NCBI GenBank assembly: GCA_038496445.1
Contig: JALMLS010000091.1
Span: 27,148-91,147 of the forward strand
DNA from: Trichosphaerium sp. ATCC 40318
Lineage: Eukaryota; Discosea; Flabellinia; Trichosidae
Length of the DNA: 64,000 nt
Reading direction: 5' to 3'
Both the position numbers and the translations under genes were made by a program. The notes below the pieces were generated by a model that was not told the origin of the DNA, did no database searches, and worked only from the letters and a program-made list of their open reading frames with translations. Shown piece by piece: positions 46,343 to 60,300 of the stretch (the stretch's first letter is position 1; each line of letters starts with the position of its first letter).

Positions 46343-47834
46343 TCACTTTTCTTGAATTACTGCCGTGACACGACCCAATTGAGTTTCGTAAAATGTTCGT
46401 ATGTCAGCAAGCTCACTTTCAGTGAGATCTGCCAAATCTGCTTCTTTCAAAACTTTCATTGATTTGGAAAGCTTGTTGATGTCGTGCATGTGTTTCTTTC
46501 CACTTTCTGTTCTTGCTATTCTTGATGAGCTCGCCTTGAGAAGTTTTCTAGGTTCTTTAGGTGTCATGTTCTTGCTCAGTAGCAGCTTGGCTATTTCCTC
46601 AATCGTTTTATCTTCGCTGTAAAGAAGTAAATTTCAAAATCTAAAGGTAAATTGCAAGCGTACTATGTAGCCAAGAAACCTTGTACGAGCTCTACAAATT
46701 CATCCAACTCTAGCGCACCACTGTGATCATTGTCGTAATGACTGAAGACCTGCAAACAAAGGTATTAAACAACCAAACAATTTTTTTACATTTCAAAAAA
46801 ACTTTACCATGTCGAGTTGTTGCTGAGAAACTGTCAAATGTCCATCTTCGCCAAATTTTTTGATTAATACAGAAAACTCTTTCCTGTCAATATGGCCATC
46901 ATTATCCGTGTCAAACATTTTAAAAAGTTCGACTATAGAGTCACTACAGTAGTGCCTTAGAAAAAACCCATCAACAATACAAAGTCAGTACTGGTATTCT
47001 TTCTTCTTCTCCACGATGTGTTTGTTTCCCTTCATCCAATTCTCTATTAATTTAACTATCTACAACAATAAAAAAGTTGTTATGAACATGCTTTTGGAGG
47101 TTAACAGAAAATTCTTCTTACTTCAGTGTACCCTCGAACTTTAGCACGTTGCTGTGGGGTGAAGTTGAATTCTCCTCCTTCTGCTGACATACGAAACTTT
47201 CTGCCAACGTCTACACTAACATTGTTGGCACCTCCTCGGTGTATACGATATGCTTCTGAGCCACTTTCAAGTAGCAATCGTACTACGAAGTTAATCAGAA
47301 ATCGACAACAAGTGGAATGTATTTTTATTAACGTGATAAACTTGCCTTTGTTAATGTGACCTTGTCTACACGCAAAGTGCATTGGTGTATCGCCCGCCTA
47401 AAGCGTATTGAGAATATTGCATTATTTTAAAGACGGTGTTGGTGAGTGCAGTGCGTTTGTTAACACTGGGGATTACCAAGCGATTTTTGCACTTAGAGAA
47501 CGGTGAATGATTTTGATACTTTTTTTTAAATACACGTCTTTGTTTCGCGTCTGTAATAGTATCACGTGCGTAATTTTAAAAAAATGTCCTAATGAGTTTG
47601 AAGCTCTATGTCGTAGGTCCGTACGTTATCCTGAACGTCTAATTTAGCTCCTGCGCTTATTAACAGCTTTAACGTTTCAATCTCATCCTTTCCAAAGTAA
47701 CAAGCGAGGTGTAAAGGCGTATCACCATCAGAGTTAGGTTTACTGAGCTTATTTTTTGCTTTAGTATGTAGAAGCTTTGTCAATCTCTCGACATTGTGGT
47801 TTGAAGCAGCTTGATGAAGTGGAGTGTTCCCCAT
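46343..47834 (-). CDS. Ankyrin-repeat / EF-hand protein
   Basis: Ankyrin repeats: GNTPLHQAASNHNVERLTKL, then DGDTPLHLACYFGKDEIETL with LLISAGAKLDVQDN, then GDTPMHFACRQGHINK with VRLLLESGSEAYRI (47834-47270). A linker leads to two EF-hands: FKMFDTDNDGHIDRKEF (about 46920-46870) and VFSHYDNDHSGALELDEF (about 46750-46700), both with calcium-competent loops. A basic helical tail (KLLKASSSRIARTESGKKH) and the stop at 46343 follow. The open frame extends upstream of the first in-frame ATG (47834) without another ATG and reaches a stop near the neighbouring gene. The true start may therefore be this ATG or lie on an unrecognised exon. The combination suggests a calcium-responsive adaptor; the partner is unknown. 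Only about 140 bp separate it from the 3' end of the upstream gene. Confidence 0.72.
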
Positions 47835-47976
47835 ACCTCTAACAATAAAATTTAACTGCTCCTCGCTTAAAATAATAGAATTCTGTAAATGAATCACTAG
47901 CTCATCGAACTCTGGGTAGAAAAAGGTATAACTAAGCAAACCGTATTCAGCTACGCTAATAGTTTATTTTGGACAT

Positions 47977-49722
47977 TTAGAATAACATAGCGGCACAGAT
48001 GATCTGTACGAGTAGCATAAAGACTACTGTAGCAGAACTTGAGAAAGTGGAGGATCCTTTTACTTCTGGATCACCTGGGAACTGGCTTGAAGCTTGACCG
48101 ACAACAGTTGTTTCGTAACCACCTGTTAAAGAAATGTTAGCTCGTTTGATTGAGTCTTGTAGAAGAAAGGCGTACTTGTTGAGAATTCGTTGGTGGAGGA
48201 TTCAACAGAGCGTTTTGCTTCTGACATAGCTCTGTGGGCTTTATCGTGTGCAATACCGACTTGTCTAACTGCTTCGAAAGTAGCTTCAACAATAGGATGT
48301 GTTGCTTGATTGATACAGTTAGAGTTGAATGGTATTTTGCTTTAAAACGTTTAAACTTACCTTCTGGTAGAGATCTCTTAGATGTACCCCATAGACCAAG
48401 AGCTGGGCCTACTAAACCATCAGCTTGTGTTGTGAATTCATTAGCAAGACCTAAGAGGAAGCAAGAGTTAATACAAAAGAACAGTATACTAGAAACACAA
48501 CTAATAACGTACCAACGAGAAGTACTTTACAGACAGTGTCGACACAATCTTGTTCACTACCAGCGCAAGGGAAACCATTCAAGATGCTACTAACACTTGA
48601 ACCGAGTGTGTTTGGTTGACCCAAATCGTTAAAGAACTCTTCGAATAAAACGAAAGCTTGTCTCAAAAATTCAAGGTATACTTGGAAGAATGGAGCACAT
48701 CTAGGAGCAACATAGTCGCATGTAGATTGAGCAAACTCGAACACAACGTTGTTTGCTATTTAAATAAGAGTCAGCACAACGATCTTATGTGGTTTTCAAG
48801 GTGATTGAGGTGAAGGACGATTAAAATGATAAAAACCCAAAAAAAAGTAAACGTACAAACATCAGTTACGTATGCAGTGAAACCAGAGTCACAGACCATA
48901 CACATAGCACCAATACGATGAGTTAACATAGCATAGTAACATTTTGACATTCTTGATGGAATAACAGTATCACTGGTCAACCACTGCATAAGACCAACAA
49001 AGTTTGATAGAAAGTTTTCGAGTGCTTTTCTAATCTTTTTGTCTTGTACTTGATCAATAACTCCATCGTAAGCAGAAAAAAAGTTCTGGTTAAACAAATC
49101 ATTTGCTTGCTTCAAGGCTGCCCTATTGACAAGACAGGTTAAAACCAAATGCGCAAAAGAAACCCAAAAGAGGAAAAAAGCCAAAAAAAAAAAAGACAAA
49201 AGCGGAAATTGTCCTCGTACTTTGTGGCATCTACATCCCTATCAATTCTCGCTTTGGCTAAGCCAGCTTCTTCAGAAATCTAGCTTCGTTTAGAGGTGGT
49301 TGGCATAGTTTGATGAATTTTTATTTGCGTACGCTTGAGAGAAGCATTTCGGTACAGCATTGTGTTCCATTATTCTCTTGGCAAACGCCAGTAGCAGGCC
49401 ACTAAATAAAAAATGTGAGTTTTGATTTTCATTCATTTCATTTCGCTGTATAGAAGTCATCACAACTCATTTGAGTAGCTATCGCAGCGTTTCGGAGTTG
49501 TTTGGACTGTGTAACAACGGAAAACAAGGCGTACCGGTTGTGGAGTTGTCTCAAATTGGGAAGCGATGTTAGGAAATAGAGAGCCGTAAACGCTGATCCT
49601 GGTGTTACCGACTGTACAGTCTTGAGCAGCAACAGCTTCAACAACGTTAGTTTTCAATAGCCGTATGAGTGTTGTGTACCTGCGAATATAAGAAAACAAA
49701 CAAGAGTGGCTTTCATGACCAT
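47977..49722 (-). CDS. Secreted, probably GPI-anchored Cys-containing protein
   Basis: ATG at 49722 (MVMKATLVCFLIFAG) gives a signal peptide. Extracellular exons include AAQDCTVGNTRISVYGSLF, WPATGVCQENNGTQCCTEML, a helical region (AALKQANDLFNQNFFSAY), MSKCYYAMLTHRIGAMCMVC and STCDYVAPRCAPFFQVYLEF, with paired cysteines. The C-terminus is GSSTFSSSATVVFMLLVQII and then CAAMLF, with the stop at 47977: small residues, a spacer and a terminal hydrophobic stretch with no cytosolic tail, the classical GPI-attachment signal. No family was recognised. A PIG-T gene in the same window shows that the organism makes GPI anchors. A TM tail is the alternative but less likely, because nothing charged follows the hydrophobic segment. 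Confidence 0.62.
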
Positions 49723-50241
49723 ATTGTGATTTTATGGCTTAGTCTAACCCGTTATTATTATTAAGTCACCCGAAAAGACCCGACCGGGCGTTCACTGTTA
49801 GAGGGTCGCTTGATGGTTCTACGCATGATTGTATTCGTTTTAATGTACGTCTAATCGAACCATCCATTTGTACGATTAACAGTGCACATCTTTGGGGTTT
49901 TTGGGGTAGTTTGGGTTACGCTGAAAAAACCTTTTTTGTGTTTATCGTAAGAAAACTTGTCAAAAATCTCAATATGGCCAATGATTGGGTGGATGATTAC
50001 CCACTTACCCAAGTGCCACGGTTTAGCGTGATTATAGCACAATTACAGAACTCTGGCGCTCATATGGAATTTCACTCATGAAGTTCGCAAAGCAGTACGT
50101 ACCGTGGAACGCTGTATTTTGATGCAGTTGCTCCTGCCATAGTTACAGCTCTTTAAATACGACCCATACAGTATTAAAAAAACGTTTTTTTTTATTTTTT
50201 TTTGTACAAGAAGGGGTTGGGTAAATATTTCGTTATCACAA
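49723..50241. other. Intergenic region
   Basis: About 520 bp between the GPI-type gene start and the 3' end of the F-box/MORN_2 copy B. The minus-strand frame at 49851-50042 lacks conserved features. A GGGT...ACCC hairpin is visible near 49987-50003. Confidence 0.4.
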
Positions 50242-51365
50242 TCAATTGTAAGGTTCTAATCGACCTTCACCGGCGTCGTATTCACAGTCAATGTTACCAT
50301 GTCTGTCCCAAGATCTATAGAGACCTTTAGGGCAACCATTCTTCACAAACATAATCATCATAATTTGACCATTGTCGAACCATTCTTTATATTCACCCTC
50401 CTCGAAACCGTTGACGTAGTTAGCCAAAGTGCCCAACGTGCCGTTGCGCCAGTACTCTCTGCATACTCCTTGAGCTAGCCCGTTGACCATAGTGAGTACA
50501 CTAGAGACCTCACCAGTTTTGTAGAACTCTTTGTATTCTCCTTCAGCTGCGCCGTCTATCATGTTGTAGATAGCCTTTTTGCTTCCGTTTTCGTGGTAGT
50601 CGATACACTGACCTTGTGGAGAGCCCTCTACGACTTCGTAAATTGTTTGCGGTTGGCCGTTACTATGCCACTCTCTGTATGTTCCGTTTCTACATCCGTG
50701 GTTCATATGACACTCGCTCTCTAGCTGTCCGTTGTCATGCCAAGTTTGCTTTAAACCGTGGGAGAATCCTTCTTTCTTAACGCATAGTGTCGCTAGACAT
50801 CCGTTTTCGTGCCATTCTTTGTAGTCTCCTTCGAGCTTTCCTTTGGCGTTTGTAGTCAAGCACTTCAATTGTCCGTTCTGATGCCATTGTCTGGAAACAC
50901 CGTGTTTTAGATCGTATGAAAAATACTCTTGTGATGATATAGATCCGTTTTCTAGCCATTTGGTAGTCATTCCGTGTCGTTTACCGTTTCGAAAATGTGA
51001 TTGAACTTTTTTCGATCCGTTTTTGTACCAAGCCTCCCAGGCCCCTTTTTTCTCGAGTTTATCGTCGAAATGGGTTCTAGTGGCAGCTGTCTTGGACATA
51101 AGGTGCCTAGGGCTCGGATTTAGAAAAAAATGTTTGATTGACAGGTTAAAAATTTTGTTACAAATTTCTCAAATGAAAAATCGCTCCTACGTACCACTTG
51201 GTGGATATTTCTTCTCCATAACCGCAAATGAGCTTCTGTATATCGGAAGGTAGCTGTGTAGGTGACGAACAGAGTGCTAAAAAGAAGATTAGGCGAGAGA
51301 TTCCAAAACGTCAAAAAAAAGCAACTCGTACGTCTAGTATTGTTTTCCATTTTGCGTTTGTTCAT
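50242..51365 (-). CDS. F-box-like / MORN_2 repeat protein, copy B
   Basis: Three exons: 51365-51332, 51276-51195 and 51106-50242. Exon 1 encodes MNKRKMENNTR; exon 2 PTQLPSDIQKLICGYGEE (F-box-like L-P-x-D-I...L); exon 3 starts HLMSKTAATRTHFDDKLEKK and runs through about ten MORN_2-type repeats, for example EGDYKEWHENGCLATLC and NGTYREWHSNGQPQTIY. The first two exons have exactly the lengths of copy A (34 and 82 nt) with the same phases. In copy A the start of the repeat region is further split by a 52-nt intron that is missing here. A shorter start at the internal ATG 51099 would drop the F-box, but conservation with copy A supports the spliced start. The C-terminus ends EGRLEPYN. Function as for copy A: a probable adaptor of a ubiquitin ligase or a binding scaffold. 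Confidence 0.75.
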
Positions 51366-51431
51366 AGAGTTTAGGTAGATGTTGGGTATCAGAAGAGTTG
51401 ATGTTGCAATCAGTTGATGATAAGATAATGA

Positions 51432-51741
51432 TTATTTTCGCCTGTCTATTTTGTTCTTGTCCGAGAAAATAAACCCAAAAAAAAGCGCCTGGAGCCCTTG
51501 ATAGACTACTGATGCACTCCGATCATATCTATCTGCTATCTGATCATACGAAAAAACGTATTCTATAGCTTTTAACTCCTTTTCAAAAGCTTGGACAATA
51601 AATAAACCAATCTTCGCTGAACGTGAAAACTCGCATTTCTTTTTTTGTTTATCAATCAACAATCTTTCTACCCACAAAAAATTGCTATCAGTCACGATTT
51701 AAAGCGTACCATTCAAAACTGAATTCTTTGTTATGTCTCAT
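51432..51741 (-). CDS. Hypothetical small protein, possible ultrashort intron
   Basis: ATG at 51741 gives MRHNKEFSFE. A 25-nt GTACGC...ATAG segment (about 51706-51682) then separates it from CNFLWVERLLIDKQKKKCEF and SAKIGLFIVQAFEKELKAIE, with the stop at 51432. The frame is helical and protein-like, and extends upstream of the ATG as LIKGGLAIKTIRHLK. Either a very short intron or a frameshift is needed to join the two halves. No family recognised. Confidence 0.25.
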
Positions 51742-52050
51742 CTTGAGATGACGAATTGTTTTAATAGCTAATCCTCCTTTTATTAACTTTATTAAATCAA
51801 GTTTCAAACCCAGGTATTAACTATGTTTTTAGGTGCTACTGTTGTAACAAATACCTCTGGTATGATAAAAGCAAGACAACATGGACTCAAAACAATAATT
51901 GTATGACACGTATGTTTGCTAAAAACAATAGTAGTCGAAAAACCTTAACTTTTTAATCCGTCTATCCCACAAAATACTTTCGATATTGCGTCTACTATAA
52001 TAGCAGAAAAGTCAAAAATTTGTTTTATTTGAGGTTACATTATGTATTTT
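51742..52050. other. Unresolved stretch with readable frames on both strands
   Basis: The plus strand reads GATVVTNTSGMIKARQHGLK after a TTTTTAG acceptor (about 51833), and later NTFDIASTIIAEKSKICFI before a stop near 52031. The minus strand also reads plausibly. Neither could be joined to a full gene. Confidence 0.25.
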
Positions 52051-54147
<2,097 letters not shown>

Positions 54148-54327
54148 TTGTCTTTACTACTGTTGTACGTAACTGTAGAAACAGTTTCTGCTTTTTGCGT
54201 AATTTTCTCCGCAAGAGACTTTTGTTGTAAAAACGTTTCACGTCAGAGAACGCCAAAGAGCAATTTTAGCGCGTTATTTTAGGAAGTACTTGTCACATAT
54301 TGCGGATTCGCATGCTCTACGCTTATA
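54148..54327. promoter_or_regulatory. Short divergent promoter region
   Basis: Only 180 bp separate the RIO2 start (minus) and the Roco kinase start (plus), so both promoters must lie here. No TATA box was recognised with confidence. Confidence 0.4.
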
Positions 54328-57300
54328 ATGATGATGGATAAAATAGAAAGTAAATCCTCTGTCAAATTGCTACAATCTAAGAGTTCACAATGTAACTACC
54401 GTGAAAATGCTCGTAATCTTGATATACTGAAGCTAAAACGCGGGTTATCGCGTAAAATGCCTTCGGTATTGGTATGTACGCTGTTGTAGCGTAATCTAAT
54501 AAGAGTGGTAGGAATACTCAGCGTTACATTGGTGTATTGCTGATGGAGACACTGAAAACACCAAACGGCTCGTAGAAAATACCAATGACGTTAATGCTCG
54601 CGATAAATGGGGTTCGTTGCCTTTTTAGTACCATAGATAAAACTAAGAATCTTCGCGTAGGAAATACACCACTGCATCTAGCTTGCCGTGAAGGTACAAT
54701 TGATGAGTTATTTGTATTTTTAACTTAGTTTTGAATACTTACATGAATACTAAAGGTAGCCGTGCAACAATGTTCTACTTGCTTGAAAACGGCGCAGGCA
54801 TCAGTTTACAAAATTATATGGTGACGTTTGGTTTTTTATTGTTAAAACATACGCTAACGAGCAGTTTCAGGGTATTGACGCTTGTGGTATTGCAAAGTAT
54901 CGTAACTTTGGACCATTACGACAGTTTTTATTGAACAAGACTATAACAACGACTACCCCGACACAATTGGATTTTTCGGGTTTAAACCTCAAGTTCATAC
55001 CTTCAGGCAAGAAATAACAACAATCAAAAAACGTCGTTTTTTTTTTTCGAATAGAGAAATGTTCCTTTACTGACGTTTGGTTATTAGAGATATACTCTTG
55101 CACAAAGCTTAAGAAACTGGATCTAAGTTACAATAATATTGAGTGCTTGCCCTCTCAGATAACTAAGCTTGAGAACTTGCAGAGTCTAAACGTACAGCGC
55201 CTTTCAAAACCAAACCAAATTCCTGATTTTTTTTTTCTGACAATGAGGACACTAGTTCCCCTTGAGCTTCTCTGTGAAGAAGTATTTAATCTTCTCTCCG
55301 AGTCATACTATACAAAACAGCCTCTGCTTTTCTTGAGACGTGCTAAGGCGTGAATAACTAATTATATTTAGTTATCCCATAATTACTTACCCGAACTACC
55401 ACCTGAATTGGCTCAGATGACATCTTTATCAGAACTTCGCGTTGAGAGGAATAACTTGGATATTGAGCAAAGCATTATTAACAAGTACTTATGAGAGTCT
55501 TGACTTTATTCCTTACTCTGCGCCTGTAGAGGGACTGCTAGTATTATAAGACATTTAAAAACAAGGTTGACGGATAATCTTAAACCTTGGCACAAAATTA
55601 AACTGTTGTTTGTTGGCAAAGAAGGAGTTGGTATGCTATAGTTTACATGCTACATAATTTTGCTAGTACTAATACGTGTCTTGGTAGGTAAAACAACATT
55701 GTTACGATGTTTGAGAACTAGTAAATTTAGCGGTAAAGATTTATCAACAGATGGCATAGATATGGCTGGTATGTCCAGTTTATTGCGTCTTAGGGACCTT
55801 TCATGTTATTACTTAGCGTTTTATTAACACGTGAGCTTTTTTATAGAGTGGGTGAACGGCAAAGTTAATTTTAATTGTATGGACTTTGGTGGACAAGAAG
55901 TTTTCTATCCAACACATAGATTATTCCTTACTAAGAGATCTATTTACTTGATTATATTTAATCTTCATGATATGGACTCTCTAGTGAGACTTGAGTATTG
56001 GTTAAGGTGGATAAAACATACACAAAAACTTGTAGGCAAGTGAAGAAGAAAAGAATTCTTACGAAAAAGTTTTTCTTTTTGTTTAACTGTTTCTTTTACA
56101 ACAGGTCCACCTGTCATTATTGTTGGTACACATATGGATTTAGTACCTTCGGATAAGATAGCGGCTATTATAAAGTCCATCAAGAAGAGGTATAAGTCTA
56201 AGTTTCCAAACATTAAAGATATTATTGCTGTAAGCAGTAAAGATAAGAAAAATATAGCTTACCTCAAAAAACGCCTTCAAGAGTACGTATAGATATCCAA
56301 TCGCATACAGTATCCTTCTCTTAATTTTCTATGAACAGGGTTGCACTACGATCAGCTATACTAAAAATGAGAGTTCCAAAATCTTGGTAGGTGAAACACG
56401 TGTTTGTTTGACTATTTTTTTTTCCTTGCTTACAGTTTCTTAATAGGAAAATTTTTTGGAATTTCTTGAGTGAGTACAAGAAGAAGCATGGTGCTACTGT
56501 AAAATGGGGAAAATATTGCACATGGGCTAAACAAGCAAATATACCGTCAGGGTATGAGATATCGTCTATTTGATTTATTTGCTTCGACTTATTGTTGTTA
56601 ATAGATCACTCCAAAACTTGACTTCTTTTCTTCATGATATTGGTGCAGTAATGCATTTTAACGAACCTAACTTGAGGCACCTTGTTATTCTAAGTAAGGT
56701 TTAATTAGTAATTACTATATACTCATATTTGTTCGTTATAGATTGCAAGTGGCTTGCAGATGTAATGAAGTCTTTAGTGTCTATGACACAAAATTATGTT
56801 TCAAAAGGAATGTTGAGTGTTAAGCACTTACCACTTATTTGGAAACAGTTCCCTTCATCTGAACGCAAAACTCTTCTTGATATCCTAGAGAAGTTCGAGA
56901 TTATATTTCCTATTGACAAGGAATGTGCTGAGCGTCTATGCGCTAAAGACATAGCACAGCGTACGTACTAAACGAAGTCATGTTTGATGTTTACTAAAAA
57001 TGTCTCTAGATTACTTTACACCCAATGTAGGCCGACGACAAAGCTCAAAACGTCTCTCAGCGCCTGCTTTCAAAAAAAGACCTCATCAAGTTGATCAGTT
57101 CACAGCTTTTAGAGGATCACGTGACGAATCAAGTTGGCAATATAATAGTTTACAGTGTATGTATTTTTTTTTTCAAATGAATTTATTCTGTTAATGTTGA
57201 CACGATGTTATAGCTGTAAGAGAATCAGAAGTCGTTTCAGCAGCTAAATCTACTAGTACGTTTTTTTGGAAAAGCCAAATATAATGTCTTGTATTAATCA

Positions 57301-60300
57301 GGTTAAAATAGAACTAAGGAACAAAATTCAGGAGTTGACTGTATGACATGGTGTTTTTTTTATCCCTAAGTTGTCTTAACTTATTGTATTCACTTTATTT
57401 CTTAGTATATCATCCCTTGTTTACTACCTATTGATCCAGATGAATCCAAGTTAGAGGTAAGTAAAGACTAAGCATCCTTAGAAAATATGCTAATGGGCAT
57501 GAAAATTAGTTGGTATTCTCTAAAAAGCTACCTGATAGATTTTGCTCAATTGTTCGAAGGTACTGTTAAACAATTATTTGCTTTTTTGGTAATGACTGTT
57601 TAGGTATAAATTTATGTTCATGCCTATCGGATTTTCTGCTTCAGTCGTTGTAAGGGCGTACCACTTGCCACATTTCAATATTGTACGTATTAGATAAGTT
57701 AGTCTCATTTTTTTTTGGATTTCTTCTTGTGAATTGAAATGATGTGAACTGAAACTGGTTATAGCAACTTTGTTGGCAAAATGGTGTTATAATGAAGCGT
57801 GGAAATAGAAATCCAATCTTGTTAGGATTATTCTACAATCCACATCTACGCACTTTAGATGTTAATGTCAGATATATAAAATTACACAAAGGATCCGTTT
57901 CTAAGGCGAGACACCTTCTCAAATCAGTCGTACGTGTAATCTGCTGGCATTCAACACGACAAAGCAATTATGCAAACATGCTTTTACTTATGTTCTTAAT
58001 ATAGCTTGAGATGATAAACAATTTGATTGAAGGTGTTTACAGTAACAACTCCGCTGAGAAGTTTGCTCTTTGTACAAAATGTGCAGCAAAAGGTCTTGAT
58101 GATCATCCTATAGAAACTAGTGCATTAGAAATGCTTATAATGAAGAGGGAGAAGCAAGCATTATGTTCTATTCTAAATGTGGAAATTAAGTACGGAAGAT
58201 TCCAGATGGTTGAAAATCACGTTTTCTGTTCTTTTTCTCGTATACTTATCGTATTGTAGTTTGATTGATTTATGTCCGGATCTATTACTTGCAGCAAATA
58301 ATATGATTGAAACATCTACACTTATAATTGGAGAGGAAATTGGAGAAGGTAAAGTTGTTGTTTAGAAGTCTTTGGAGTATAAGTTAATCGTTTATTTTAA
58401 GGCGCTTTCAGTAAAGTATTCAAGGGAACCTATGAGGGTAAAGATGTTGCTATAAAGAGACTTCGTACAGGATCAGGTATGTCATTAAAAGGGTATACTA
58501 TCAATACTTCAACAATTCTTCTAGTTTTGTTTTCTCACATTTTTTGTTCAGGTAATCAAGAGGAGCTTGTTCAAAAATGGCAGGAGATTCAACAAGAAGC
58601 TTTTATAATGGCTGAATTTAATCATCCAAATATTGTTCAGTTTTTTGGTGTTACACTTCAGCCGCCTCAGCTTGTACTCGAGTTGTTAAATGTGCGTAAC
58701 AACGTTTCCTTTTTTTTTTTTGAAAACAGAAAAACCCTCAAACACTCGCTAACTTGTACAAAGGCTGGTGATTTGTTTGAATTACTACACGACAAGAGTT
58801 TCGCGAACAAGGATTTCGCTTGGATTACGAGATTACAACTTGGTATAGATATTGGTAAAGGCCTTGAACACATGCATAAACTTGTACCTCCTATAATGCA
58901 TCGCGATTTAAGAAGTCCTAATGTACGTTCTTACAAAAAGCTTATTCCAAAGTTTGGTTTTTTGGTTCTGTTTACAATACTAATGATTATACGTAGATAT
59001 TTGTACGTAACTCTTGTGATAGAAAAGTAGCTTCATAGCACATAGCTTGTGGCACTAGTGATCCATTTATCCTGTTTTTTCTTATAACCTGTCTAATCTT
59101 TATTTAGCTCCATCGTGAAGGCGATAAGTTAATAGCGAAGGTGGCAGACTTTGGTCTCAGCCAACGTGTGTCTTATAGAGCCAGTGGTATCTTAACAACA
59201 TGGCAATGGATGGCACCAGAAACCTTCGATTCTGCACAGAGTAAAAACTATACTGAACTAGCAGATGTGTACAGTTATGGCATCATCCTTTGGGTGCGTG
59301 ATTACGCTTCTCATTTTTTCTACGCTTTCATATATTTTGTAATGTTTTTGCACTAACGGTTACTTAGGAGCTTTGTTCACGTGAGTATCCATTTGATGAA
59401 TACCAGATTTATAAAAATGACTCAAGAGGGAATCAAAGCAAGCACATAAATCTCGGAAATTATAAAATATCTAATAATTTTTTACTCTAGTCGCTGTTGG
59501 AGATAAATACGCTATGCAAGAACGTATATCCAAAGAGGTATGTACTTTTTTTTTTCTTTTTTTTTGAATTGGCTTACTAAGTTTATGTGTAGGATTTGAG
59601 ACCTACTATTCCGCCCAATACACCTAAACAAGTGGAAAAAGTCATAAATGGGCTTTGGAAGAGGAAACCAAGCGATAGGTATCTCTTTGCTTCAACAACT
59701 TTTTAAGTTTTTCTTGTTTTTTTCTAGTTTTGATTAGTATGATTTTCCTTATTTGTATTTATGTAGGTGGCCTTTGGGTATTGCTATAAAGACTTTAGAT
59801 AATGAATTGAATAAAGTAAAGCAAAGTATGACAGTACCAGATGATAAGATAACGCGTAAATCATCTATCTCTACAGTACGGTTTCTTTGTTTATTTTTTT
59901 GCTACTTTTAGATTTGAAAGTCTTTTAATGTGCTCTCTAGGACAAGCGAAGTCTGAAAGCTTTTGCCATTGAGCGTAAAGAACTAATAATTGAATTGGAA
60001 CGCCAAAAGTGGAGCTGTAATCGTGCTATGGCTTGTAGATTGTACGTCTTATTTTTTTTTTTTCTTCATTCTGATAAATTTTAGCGTTCTTGATTATATT
60101 TCGTCTCACAAAGATCCACTTCGTGATCCTTATAGTACAATACCTAATGTAAAATCGAGAAAGTTCAGGAGTAATCCTTATCACCGTAAGAATTAAGGAG
60201 ACTTTGCTCTTTATTGACCCTTTTGTTTTTTATTCCAGATGTATTTGTTCGAAGACAATCAGTTACTGAAGAAGCTAATATCTTGCTCGAAACTACTCAA

